64,000 bases of DNA, taken from assembly GCA_000310025.1 (NCBI GenBank), contig FN649733.1, positions 513,329 through 577,328 on the forward strand, written 5' to 3'. The first letter of the stretch is position 1. The number at the start of each line of letters is the position of its first letter. Below are positions 21,201 through 32,713 of the stretch, piece by piece. The notes under the pieces are model-generated. The model searched no databases and had not been told where the DNA came from. It was given only the letters and a program-made list of their open reading frames with translations. The stretch comes from Ectocarpus siliculosus (Eukaryota; Sar; Phaeophyceae; Ectocarpales; Ectocarpaceae). The translations under genes were made by a program, and so were the position numbers.

Positions 21201-24200
21201 GAAAACCCATCGATGAGATTCTTCCCGCCGAGAAATCGTGAACAGGTTTCACGGACGGTGTTTCACAATCCATATTGGCATGTGTTTGCAAGATACTAAC
21301 TTTGCTGAGCTGGAGAAGGCGGCGTGTAGAGTCCAAAGCATAAAAATATCAGCGTCTGTTCTACTAAGTGATCATCAGGACGGCGCTGGCGACGAAGCGG
21401 TCGTACGGACAAGTACATGATGGCATCCTCCCGGCGAACAGCCTCAGCACATAGCCCATGTCGCGTTGTCAAGTACACGATATCAACACCACCACGTCTC
21501 CCCCCGAGGTCCTTCCTCACCTCAGCCGCGTCCTGGGCACCGGTGTCTGCCCCGCCTTGCACCAGCCTCTGCACCACGTCGATGTTCCCGCTAACGCACG
21601 CGGCGTGCAGCGGAGTCTGAGCGAACTCGTTCCTGATGTTAACGTTGGCCCCCGCGCGGATGAGATAGTCCGCCGATAGGGCCCTACCGTTCAGAGCGGC
21701 TTTGTGCAACGGCGCATCCCCCACGATGTTCTGCGCGTTGATGTTTGAGCCAGCCCGGAGAAGCAGCTCCAGCATCTGACGAGTTGTTTTGGTTTGCCAA
21801 CCCGGAAGGAGAAACAAAAACAGCGCGGCGTCACAGCACCATGGTTGTGGTCAGCGATCTCATGCGGAACACTCCAGTGAGGAGCGCTAGTTGAATGCAC
21901 ATGTAGGCAAGCGGAATTCCCTCCAACGATCGGCCTGAATGTGGGCGCAAAGCTCACGCGTGGTCTGTTGTATTCTTGTGAAGAAGTCGCTTGGCGGGGT
22001 GTCCAGTGCGTCGGGTGCGGAGGAACCCCCTGAGCAGCAATACTTGATTGGCCAAACTTCTTTCTCGCCGTCAAGACACCACCACGTGTGCGAGACCACG
22101 CTGTTACGGGACAGGATACTCGTTGAAGAGCTCGATTGGTGCCTCCCAAACAAATAACTCCGCCCGCCACATGGTGGGGTTAATACAAGCAGTCAGTTTT
22201 CACGTCTTGCTGTGACACGCTGTAAAGGAGGTGGTATGACGGCAGCAGAGGCGACATGGACACGATCACTCACCTGGCGTGTCACGATTTTGGCTTCAAA
22301 ACCGAAATTTCTCGGCGAAATTCTCCCCAGGCTTTCCACTACCATTATTTAGTCGTCCCATGCTTGTGCACAGACACCGCAGGCGCAGAAAGTCCGACGC
22401 CTTGACTACTGGTGGAAAAGGCGAGGGTCATCTACATTTACCACGTTCGTAGCGTAGACATCGTTTTTCGTGCTGGGATTATCCTACTTATGTGTGTTGT
22501 CAGCTCGTTCTATCCATGCGACTTCGTTTCTCAGCCGAACATGTCAGCACGAAAAAGTGTCTTCTACATACGACAATGCATACAATAGCCTGTCCAGGAT
22601 TCGACAGGCGACTGAGGCCAGGCTTACATGCACGACTTGCTGACTCGGGTGTGGGTAGCCTAATGTATTTTTGTCCTTTGACATCAATTGTAAATCCTCT
22701 GTCCGAGTTTCCCAGTACTGCTCAAGGATACAACACTGAAATGGACCATTCGATTTACTATTACTGTCAGGTTTGTGTATGTGCAAACAGCTGGACTGCG
22801 TCGACCGTTCACAGAATAAGCGCAACCAACTTTGAATGTTCCGTATCGAAAACTTGGTGTAGCAAGGGGATGGAAGAAGCAGCAGCAGCAGCAGCAAGCA
22901 GTGCAGCAGCAAATGAATTCGTAGCAGCAAACAGCATTTTCGCGAACAAAGGCCGTAATTTTCCTGGTGTTCACAGCACGCCACGAGTAAACAAAGGTCT
23001 TGCCAAAACGTGAAGATACCCCGCGCTCGCTCATGAGCAGTACACCACAGCAGGCTTCACCAAATACGGAATACTCCGGCAGGTGCCGGAAAATAGGATT
23101 CAAGTCTACCCATTTGGCGACGTTTGACGCAAGACGAAATAATTTTCCAACCCAGCCTGATGATGAATAATGTTTCTGTACATATGTCACGTACCTCGAG
23201 AGGGCCGCCCTCGCCCATTTGGCGGCGGGTAAGCTTCTTCCCAACCTTGCGTCGATCTTTCCCCACCCCCCTGCCCTTCCGCCGTTTGCCTTTGCTCGAG
23301 TCCCCGTTGTCGCGTATGTACGCACAGGCCTTCAACAATAAAACCGCCACCGGGATGTAATGACAGAAAGGGGACGACAGGATGAGGTATGTAACCGGAC
23401 AGCACCGCAAACTGCAAAAAACCACCTCGGAATATGAACACACGTGCAAAACCGTTCTGACAGAGCAGGGCGAGGTCGGCAGACGACGGCTACACACCCT
23501 TTCCCGCAGGTCTCGCATCACGCACGAATCGTAAATACACAAACATACTTGGATCGCACCTTATGGTAGACGGATATCAGCAGGGAAGGAGAGGGTGGGA
23601 ATTTTATATCATTATTCTGCGGATAGCCCATGAGCCAGCAGAGGATGACACCACATGTATGCACGTGTGTATGCACTAAAGCTCCCAAACGGCGGTTTGG
23701 CTGAAATAGAAGAAAACATGCACTTCGGAGTAGTAAGAAATACAGGCCGGTGGATGATGTCCGACACAGCAGTACAGCAGTACTACTGTAGTGTGCGATG
23801 CACTATCTCCACCAATGGCTCTACCAAACCAAAGGCAACAACAACGACGGCTGCATCGATGCGCAGCACCTAATAAAGTACAAATGTGGGCAGGTTTTTT
23901 GGTCATCGTCATCAACTCCCCACACAAAAAACGTAGATTCTGTGTTCCTCACCCGCCCCTTTGCACGCCCCCGGCAAACCTCTGACCCAAACCACATCCT
24001 ACCTCGTGCAGAGGTGTATCCCCGAGCTTGTTGGGCTTGTTCACATCCCCCCCCTGCTGCACATACTTTTCCATCTGATTGTGGTATGACACCACACGAC
24101 GAACGGGAGAAAGAGAGAGAGCGTTAGGGGCAGCAGACGCCGACACAACAACAAACACATGGCAAACAAAATCGAAAAAAAATCATCGTAGATTTGGTGT

Positions 24201-24579
24201 CAGCGTACGTTCGGTGTGCGGCTTCCGCAAACACGCCAAAAGATGCATACCATCTTGGAAAGAAGATGTGTCGAGCGGGAATTTAACATGATATGTCGCC
24301 ACCTTTTCTGCTTGCAAGGGAGAGCAATGCTACCTGCGCCTACCAGAGGGCACTGACACACGCAGCACAGGCGCAAACCAAACCGCTCTTACCAAGACGG
24401 AATATTAATCTGTCGCACCGCACTCTCTCTTCTCTCTTCTTCCGATCACAAAAAGACGGTCGTCTCACCTTTGCGAGACGATTCTTAGCAGCGGCGTCAT
24501 GAGGATTCGCGAGCCCAGACACGGTGTGCTTGAGCCACCTCATCGATTCCCCCGCCAGGGGCTGACACCCCACCACCAT
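12227..24579 (-). CDS. Ankyrin-repeat protein with giant low-complexity C-terminal region
   Basis: Exons in transcript order: 24579-24469, 24074-24003, 23329-23195, 21775-21521, 20871-20824, 20548-20457, 20110-19634, 19057-18928, 18172-17705, 17355-16385, 15927-15853, 15550-14934, 14715-12905, 12654-12535, 12430-12227. Every junction keeps phase, giving about 1,861 codons. The start GCCATGG at 24579 has a good context. Residues about 38-207 form ankyrin repeats (DTPLHEAC, GDAPLHKAALNG, QTPLHAACVSGNIDVVQRLV, DTPFHEAC), known as protein-interaction folds. The rest is rich in Ser, Arg, Ala and Gly, with an acidic SDSDSDSEVDND stretch and repeated NPLA motifs. No catalytic domain was recognised; a scaffold or adaptor role is inference. 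The last two exons are the weakest part: the donor at 12534 is gtcgtt, and the acceptor above 12654 has a poor pyrimidine tract. Confidence 0.75.
13415..13790 (-). repeat. Degenerate NPLA peptide repeats within the ankyrin gene
   Basis: Inside the exon 14715-12905 the protein repeats short Gly/Ala-flanked motifs: GFTNPAQ, GYSNPLAAM, GVANPLAGL, GVSNPLARG and GMANPML. The last four are spaced by roughly 18-30 residues. The pattern is seen in the translation; whether it binds anything is unknown. Confidence 0.65.
18733..18896 (+). repeat. Three-copy tandem repeat of about 55-60 bp
   Basis: The unit is approximately ccaatcctagagccttatct, then atggatagagatggattatt, then gtgatgtcattt, with drift and small indels between copies. 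It lies in an intron of the ankyrin gene. It is AT-rich compared with the flanking exons. Confidence 0.8.
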
Positions 24580-25777
24580 GGCTCCGAAATTGCGTCGCCG
24601 GCCCCTGCCCTGTACAGGGGACGACTGCAAAAATTAAGAGAAGAAGTTCTCTTCCACCCTCTTTCAGGAAAAATCCTATTCTCCTATTCTGAGGATCAAA
24701 GACGACGCTCGCGCCGTGATGGCGCTGACAGCGAGAGAGGCGGAGCGGAGCCAGGGCAGAGAGAGTCGTTGCGACGACGACCGCGATGACGATGATGCCT
24801 TTGGCGAAGCGAACACCCACCCCGCGCCGTTCCACGGATGCGTGAAGCTGGAAGGGTCCTCAAACAGCAGCAGTAGCAGTACACAACTACGAACAGACAC
24901 ACCCCGGACAGAGGGAGAGAGGCAAGACAAACAAACAGCAGTTTGTTTGTTTTTTCTCGCGCTTCTTATTGTCTCCCTCTCCCGTTGATGAGCCGTGCCG
25001 CCCTCCCGCTGAGCCGACCGTGTGCGTGTATCGGGCAGACTTTCGCCGCGTGCGATGGGAGCGCCTAGCGGGTGTGGGACGATCCCCCTCCTGTCGGTCC
25101 ACCGTTCAGTTCGTTCGTGGCCTTCAGTCAGGAGTCACTACCTGCTACTTGTAGCAGCCGGCAGGAATGTTGTGTGTCCGGCAGGAATTGTTGTCTGTTC
25201 GGGTATTTCAACACCCCCCGTTTATTCTATCCGCGTATCCCCTTGAGGAAGACAGTACACCACGCTGCCTTGCTGTGTACCGCGCAGCGGGGGTCTGCTC
25301 TGTGCTGGACTCAGGCGGTGATTTGAATGGGCTCAGACGGGAAGACGGAAGCCGTATCCTTACGGCTTGATGAAGAATCAAGGGAGGCATCAGAGGTGAG
25401 CAGGATGAAAATATTTTCTTTTTTTTTTGGAGTTGGAAAAGACTATTATACTGTTGTGCAAGAGAGGGAGACAATCTGTTGAAGATCAGCCAAAGCACAG
25501 CAGGGACTTGTATTAGACGATGTGATATGCCTACAGCACCAGCACTGCTGCAGTGCCGGCTAGAGAGTTGCTAGTTTACTCCTCACCGTTGGTATTTCTC
25601 ATCCACAACGTGTTTGGTTGGCACACATACACCTGATCGCTCACACACAGCAGCGGATGAACCCTCTCCTCTCGCGCCAAGCAGGCATCCACCTTGCCAT
25701 CAACGCCCGAACAACCGTCGCCAGCCTCCACCTCTGCCAGCACCGCAGCACCAGCCGGCGAGGGGGAGGGCGGGAGA
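24580..25777. promoter_or_regulatory. Head-to-head intergenic region, candidate bidirectional promoter
   Basis: About 1.2 kb separates the start codons of the ankyrin gene (minus) and the membrane-protein gene (plus). An acceptor-like aatttttgcag (minus strand, near 24632) suggests a 5' untranslated exon of the ankyrin gene inside this interval. No convincing TATA box or other specific element was identified. Confidence 0.4.
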
Positions 25778-28700
25778 ATGAGCAGGACACGCCGACCTAA
25801 GCGGGGGCGCCGTGCAGCTGCCGCCGAGTCTCGCCAGCAGGGGTTGTCCCTGGGGATTGCCAACGCTTACTCCAACGGCGTCCGTTTCATGACTGCACCC
25901 GCGATTGTGATGCAGGTACTTGAAAAGCAGGGAGTGTTTCCATATGTCACATGTTCATCGCGGAGTGTCGACTTGATGGTGTTAATTACACGCAAGTTCG
26001 AGAGAGCCACGCAAGTTCTGGCGTATGTATCGAAGATCACTACTTCTTCGCTGCGGGCTTTGGTTGATAAATATAGCAATAGCGTACATACCGGCCGTTG
26101 CGTGTGAACATTCGTTGCCCTGATAAGTCTTGGACAATTCCGAGTTCGTGTACGGCAAGGAGTACAAGCTGGCTTTCTGAGTCCACTCTGCTACATTTAT
26201 ATAGCAAACCGCGTTGCGTTAAGCTTTTCCTTGTTTTGTATCTCATGTTGATCGAGAAATGGGAGTACGCCAGCCTCATCCCTAGGAACAAAGAACCACA
26301 GCAATAGCAATATGCAACGTCGAAGGGGGGTGTCTCGAACGCTCGTCCTTTGTGAAAAGACTCGTGCAACCACCGAGTCAGTCCTCTTCTTTGGCCCTGT
26401 TGTGGGTACAATACACGCAGCTGCGTGGAAGTGTCTTATGTGCCTTGTGGGGGGATATTCAGGGACTCGCTAATACGCTTGCCATGGCATTAGCTGCCCC
26501 TTCACCATGTTTGCACGCGCACGTGCCCCCCCACCCCCACCCACCCCTACCTGCTTCTCGCCTGCCTTCAGTTTTCAAGTCTTGCAGTTGCCTCCGGAGG
26601 GATGTGCCTAGTGGTGTCAGTGTTCTCGGGGTCAGCTCTGGTCTTCCTCGCAGTGATCGCGATAGGTAAGCTACGCGAAACGCTTCGGGTTGCGGGTGCA
26701 CGGAACTACTGGACGGGTTTTGGTAGTGGTGGGGTTTTACGTGCGTGGAAAAGGAGAGGTGGGCATGTGATTGTACTAGAGCACAGCAGCCGGCTTTAAG
26801 CGGGAGTTGTTAAACTCAAGTAGTGATTTAGCTCTGTCGGGAACTATCGCAGTCCTTGCGTTTTGGAGGGCTTCATTTTACATGAAGTTTCGACACACGA
26901 GTACTCCATGTCAAACCAGTTTTCATGTCGATTGTCTCCAATCCCTCACGCCTCGAATGCCATTTGTGCGGCTGTGAGAAGCATACCAGCCATACACGTT
27001 GTGGAGATGAATTCAAAAGTACCGAAAAAGGCGGGGAGATAGTACCGGTCGGGGGGATGGCACCGGTCGGGGAGATGCCCCCGGGGTGCGCAAAAAAAAA
27101 GCAAGAACGTCATGATTTAATTCAATTTCCGCACCGGTGTCGGTGAGATCGCACCGGGTGCGATCTTCGCACCGGGTGCGATCTCACCAACCCCTGAACC
27201 CAAGATTGAGCTCTTCCTGAGTAGCCGCAAATGAGGTACATGATGGTACCTTTCATGTGGTAACGGTACTGTATCAGCGGAGCGCCACTCCTTCATGTAT
27301 CGATGTACGGTAGTAGTTCATGCGGGTGTCTGTTGTATTGATTTAGTCGGTATGAACGTTGCAAACGGTACACTCAACCAAGCACCCAACCATAAGCCGC
27401 AACTTACCCCACCATACACAACGAAGTACGAAGTATATTGTCCTGCTGCGTACGTACTGGTACTCGTAGAAGTAGAAACACTGATACCGTGTGCACCGCG
27501 TCGTTTTTCGTCCTTGTGACATTTTATCCAAAGTCGCATTCAAACCCATGACCTCTCGCTGCATGGGAAGCTGCTACGTGCTACTAGCTTCCGTTTCCGT
27601 TACCGGTGCGCTCCCAGCCAGCAGCATCGGTACCCACACCGCACACGTCTGCTTATAGATACATACAAGAGGCGGAGAGATGGCACCGGGGTGCGTGCAT
27701 ATAACACCGCCGAGTACCAGTAGGCCCGTGTGCATATTTCATTGGGCATCGCACCGGTCGGAGAGATTACACCGGGGTGCCTTCAAAAAGCTAAACACAA
27801 TCATCCATTGATTTCTTATGCACCGGCTAAACGAAGCGGCTTAGTTGCATTTCCCCGCACCGGGGTCGGAGAGATGGCACCGGGGTGCGAAAAAACCCCG
27901 AGAAAAAAACATCAACATTCAAAATGCGATCGCACACCGTGTCATCTCTCCTCGTTTATCTGCACCAGCCAAACACATTTTCGGAGATGAATTTAACGTA
28001 GATGCCGCCTAACTTCGCTAGTATGGGTTTGTATGTTGTCTGAGGCCTGCGAGGAGCGCTCACTACACGTTGGACCTCTACGCGGGTCGCCTTCGCCCCC
28101 CCCAATTTGCGTGACTGGCAACATCGCCTTCAAAGGTGTTTGCGGCATGTGCTACAGCGTTCGACAACGGGGAGCGCTCGAGTACCTTCCCAGGTGCGTG
28201 ACTGGGGCTATAGACTGCCGAATGTTTATAAACATCCCCAACTGAAGTCTACAAAGCACAGCAGTGCGTGGAGTCTACTGGCCTGGGGAATGTGGCGTAC
28301 GGAGTACCATGCCATGGTCGAGCCCCCTCGGGGTTCCTTCCCGACAAAATGGCCGCAAGATGTTGCCAAAGGAAGAGCTGCGTCAGAAAGAATGCGTCAA
28401 TTTAGCTCCCTCTTCACTTGCAAGTTGATAGATGATACATTGCATCCTCAACGGCACTGAAGCGAACGCCTTGGCTTCGTCTTCCATGGGTTGTTGCTTG
28501 CAGCGGCGTGACGGAGCTCTTAACGCGAACCACGCTACTGGAGTTCCTGACCGACACGAGGTGCGAACGTGGCTGAACGTTGGGTCCAGAGCGGGCGTGT
28601 GTTGGACCGCCTACGCAGGGTTCAAAGAGTATCTAGAAAAAGAGTAGGGGGGGGGCACGCAGACCCTATTCCTATCGCTAACCCTAACCCTAACCCCAAA

Positions 28701-31700
28701 GCACGGATTAAATACCTTATCCATATGCTTGCTTAATCAATTTTGCCGCGCAGACTACTGCGTGTGTTGCACGCGACATACCGTACAAGTACGTATTTAG
28801 CAGTTTTGTGTTTGCTGTGGCGGTAAAGACGTGTCACGAGACGAGGGAAGATTGCGACCTCCAGGCCTGCTAAACGACCGCGGTACGAGTTGCCACGGCG
28901 TTGTGGCCCTTTTCTACGGCGTGCTGATTTGTTGTATCCCTCCCAATTGAAACCGCCTTCTATAGCGATTGGACGACCCGCGGGTTGACTGATTGCCACG
29001 CAGATTGGCTTCGCACTTCTTTCCCCGAGAGTATTCACGCCAAAACTTGCCATCAAATCAAACAGGCCTCGTGCATCCGCAGCACAATAATGATAATGTT
29101 GCCAAGTCTCACCTACCATGTATTTCGGTATGCCCCGCCCCGCCCCCGGCAGTGTATTCGATGCGATCAAGACCTACCTGGTGTTCATGATGGGCCTCAG
29201 CGAAGACGAGGTGGGGGCAACGACCACTTGATCTTGTGGAGTTTGTGCATTGCGCTGTTCAACAGCAGCAGCTGAGCAGTGGACTCCTTTGAGTGTATGC
29301 AGCGGGCACCAGTGCCATATAGTGCGTAAATACTTGATGACAGCTAGCCCACAGCATTGTCTGTTCGGGGACTGCTGCACGCACATTCGATTTTGTTTCG
29401 TCCAAGGACGCGCTTCCACACCTCAACCGCCGCACGCCCTTTCCTTTGAATTTTTGTCCACCAGACGCAAGGAGTGCTTGCCTCCTTGCCGGAGGACATG
29501 CAGTACACGCTCACTCGTCCGGGGATAATGCACACCCTCCCCCGACCCTTCCAAGACCTCCTGCTTCCACCAAACGCAAGAGCGGGGGTACTGATAGGCG
29601 CACCGGATGGGCGAGAGGTTATCGGGCCTAGGCGACGCCACCGGGGGGTGGAAACCCAAGGACTTGCGGAAGCAGGGGGTGCTGCTGCCTCACGGGCAAA
29701 TGAAGGAGGTGAGGCTTTCAATGGTTTCGGCCCGTACCGGTGCGTTGCGCCGCAAATTTAAGGGGCGCAGGGGGGGGGGGGGAGGCGAGATCGGGGATGA
29801 CGGTTGACGCCATTGTTAGACCCGGCCAGTGAGCACAAGCGGATCTCCATCCTCTCCAAACTGACCTTGAGACCACACGTGTTGTGTCAGGCCTTGATTA
29901 TAGTCCGTGGGATTGAAGATTGTGTGTGTGTGTGTGTGTGTGTGTTTTTTTTAAGCGGTTCTTCTCGTGTCTGCTCCACAGGTCAGCAGCAGCATCAGCA
30001 GCAGCAGCGGCATAGAGATGGAGAAGAGGGGGGAGCCCCGGTGTTGGGGCAGCTCGTGTGGAACCCGTTGCCCGCAAGCCTTGGGCAAGAAACGACGAAT
30101 GGTGAAGAACAAGAGGGAGAAGGAGAAGAACATGTTTTCCCTCAAGAAGAAGAGCTCGACCGGGCTGGCGGCGATGCCAGCAGCAGCGTTGACTCGGAGG
30201 AGGAGAGGGGCAGGAGCGCTAGCCGCCACGCGGACGATGGCGGGAGGGCAAGAAGGAACGGTGTTGACGATGACGGTCGCGACGATAACGCCACCCGCCG
30301 GCGACCGTGGGAAGCAGAGGCTTACCCTCCTCATGCGTCCCGCTCGCTGTCACCAGCGGCCGTGCGCAACCGCGCGGCTACGGACGTGGCAGAGGCAGAC
30401 GGAGCGCGGTCGTCTAGACGGGTGTCGTCGGCTCTGCCGATACCGGCCAGGAGACTTGGGACCGCCGGATGGTTCGGAAGGACACACGCCAATGGCAGTG
30501 GAAACCCCCCCGGGCCGGCGGCGACGACGGCGGGCGGTATGGTGCCTAGCGCGGAAAGGCTTGTGGCTTCAATTTTGCAGGTAAAGCTCGGAAAGTGGGC
30601 CTCGCCGCAGCTGCAGCTCCTTTCTTCAGCTTGTAAAGGGTACTGCTTGAGACCTTATAGCTTTTGCAACCCCTGCAGCGTCTACCCGGGCCGGACTATC
30701 GATTTGATTGGTTTCGTGATCGAGATGCCACCTCCCGTAAAACGGGAAATAAACATACCCCATGACGGTCCTGTTATGTTGCGCTTTTGTCCGCCTCCCT
30801 CGCACCCATCACCAGGCTGTACTTGTCCGCGTAACAGGTAGATGTCACGTTTCGGTCCCCGCAGAGATATTTGCACGCATGCATGTTATCTCACTGCTCC
30901 CTTGGGAGTGGGCTGGGCTGCAACCACCTCCCCCCGGGAGAACCTTGGATCAATGTGTGATGATGCAACAGCCGAGCTGAGAGATTTCCCCTATCCCCAA
31001 CTGACACTTGCGCGAATTACTTTTGCCGTCACGCCGTTGCGAATTACTTGTTTCTTCTGCGTTGTTGGGGTGCCGGTGTTACAGCGCCGTGTGGACGGTG
31101 CCGTCAGAACGGCGTGGAACGCGGTGGACGAGCAGGGCGTGAGGTGCGGTTCAACATTTTTTTTGTTTTCGACGTTGCGATTGTGTTTTGCAAGGTGGGG
31201 GTTGTCAACGAGTTTGTGCCGCCCGCGCCTCCGTTCGGCTTCGAACGTTCCCGCTTTTTTGTCTGTTGGTTGGTTCGGCATCGGGTCGTCCTTGTCTCTG
31301 CGCAGCTCCAAAGAATATCAAGTCCGTCAAAAATGTAGGTATAGTGCTGTGTGCACCTGGAAGAAAATGCGTCGTTCCCTCTGCTCAGTCATTTTTTTGG
31401 CATGCTGTTTCGTGCTGTGCCTGCCACACGTGTTTGCGAAACCAGGCGTGCAGCGCTCGGCTCTGGGATTGCGCTCGCGGCCCACGTGGCTTTTTCCGAG
31501 AGGGCTAGGCGGCAGGTGAGCTCACCCTGATATCGGCGGGCAGCCGATAGTGCTAACCGCGAAGGTACATCTGGCGCTCCCTTTAGACACGTGCCCACAA
31601 AGATCTATGCATACCTGCAAATTAAGGGTCACACTACAGTCGACAAAGTTTCACTGATTCTCTAATATGTCTCGGTAGCCCCAGGGTATTGTTCCGAGCC

Positions 31701-32713
31701 ACATCCGACGCAAAGTTTGCGTGCCTCCTCCACCGACCTGCCAGGCCGGGTCGATGCTTCGAGGGAGCCTCTTGGCCGCCCTTGCCGGTACCGCGACGGT
31801 TTGCGCCAGCCTCGCGTACCTCAAGCCGGGAGAAGGTGGGCGTGAACGGACCGCTAGCAGCAGCGCCTCCTCCGACAGCGATGCGCAAGTGGAGGCAGAA
31901 GAGGAAGAGCCGGGTGCTGATGTTGTTGATCCCTCCCCTACCCAGGGTCCCCGTCGGGAAAGGGGGCAAGACACGTTGTCGCGAATACGGGGGTTTCGGG
32001 ACGGCCTGCAACGGTGGATGACGGGGGTTTCCCCGACCACGAGAAACATGGTGAGAGACAATTGCACTACATGTACTTCCTCTGGATGATATGGTTATGG
32101 GATACAGGCCATTCGTTTCCAGCGGAGGGGCATACGACGCTGTCGTTTGGTCGAAAAGACAAAACTATCCAAATTATCATGAGACAAAATCAAATTTGTG
32201 GGCGACATTTGTTCTATTTAGCACATATGCATAGTTTCGGGTCAGAAATGACCTACTTTGGCCAGGTTTGATGGCCGTTTTTTTGCGAGTTTTGGTGGTT
32301 TTCGCCTTTTTCGTGGAAGGATATTTACGTTATCTCTTGCGCAGCAGTGAGTTTATTTTTGCGTTGTGTCACGTATAAAGAGCCGTTGAAATGCAGGCTC
32401 GTATGATAAATTACGATTTACTGCAATGTATTTTGCAGTGTTGCTAGTACTGCTGTCCCCTCTTTCCTCGCCTTACTCGTTTTATTTGACTCTTTTTGCT
32501 TCGGGGTGCACGGCATCACTTTTTATTCGCCAAAAGCTCTCATTTTTACACAGCTCATCCTCATCCTCCGTGCCTGTCGCCGGCCTTTCGCAGGTCCACC
32601 TTCTGAGCATGATCTGCCTTCTGCTCGCTGTGCGCAAGTGGCAGTTGCTGAGGCGTGCAGCTCGTCGAGCGATGATGCCCCGGACTATGTACGGCGCGAC
32701 ACTACCATCGTGA
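25778..32713 (+). CDS. Unrecognised multi-pass membrane protein
   Basis: Exons: 25778-25915, 26572-26665, 28136-28193, 28504-28560, 29153-29210, 29465-29708, 29820-29906, 29982-30580, 31745-32050, 32594-32713 (TGA). Phases are continuous and give about 586 residues. The ATG at 25778 is the first after an in-frame TGA at 25658. Features: a basic N-terminus (MSRTRRPKRGRR), a strong hydrophobic helix at about 53-83 (CLVVSVFSGSALVFLAVIAI) followed by SVRQRG, a second hydrophobic stretch at about 117-131 (VFDAIKTYLVFMMGL), a long charged Gln/Glu/Arg-rich region at 247-445, then two C-terminal helices (SLLAALAGTATVCASLAYL at about 453-471 and VHLLSMICLLLAV at 548-560) ending in a basic tail. I do not recognise the family and assign no function. 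The donor of the 29820 exon (c|gtggga) is the least certain junction. Confidence 0.7.
27047..27889 (+). repeat. Cluster of GC-rich CACCGGGGTGC-type repeats
   Basis: A motif of about 30 bp, roughly gcaccggtcggagagatggc then accggggtgc, recurs near 27047-27100, 27132-27187, 27667-27692, 27749-27780 and 27857-27889, several times followed by an A-run. All copies sit in the intron between 26665 and 28136 of the membrane-protein gene. The cores themselves are near-palindromic. Confidence 0.75.
27141..27187 (+). repeat. Near-perfect inverted repeat (hairpin)
   Basis: Arms of about 22 bp (ggtgagatcgcaccgggtgc and its reverse complement, one mismatched position) are separated by only a few bases. 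The transcript of this intron could fold into a strong hairpin. It is part of the surrounding GC-rich repeat cluster. Confidence 0.8.
28677..28698 (+). repeat. Interstitial telomere-like tract (CCCTAA)n
   Basis: About three consecutive ctaaccc units lie in the intron between the exons ending at 28560 and starting at 29153. Too short to be a telomere; it fits a remnant of break repair or an element insertion. Confidence 0.7.

Noticed and set aside
22492-23013. Plus-strand frame of 173 codons
   Set aside because: It lies in an intron of the ankyrin gene on the other strand; mixed composition, no splice partners and no recognisable domain.
29607-29708. Alternative frame reading GWKPKDLRKQG in the membrane-protein exon
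   Set aside because: It looks protein-like, but its donor phase leads to a stop in the next exon; the chosen frame keeps phase with both neighbours.
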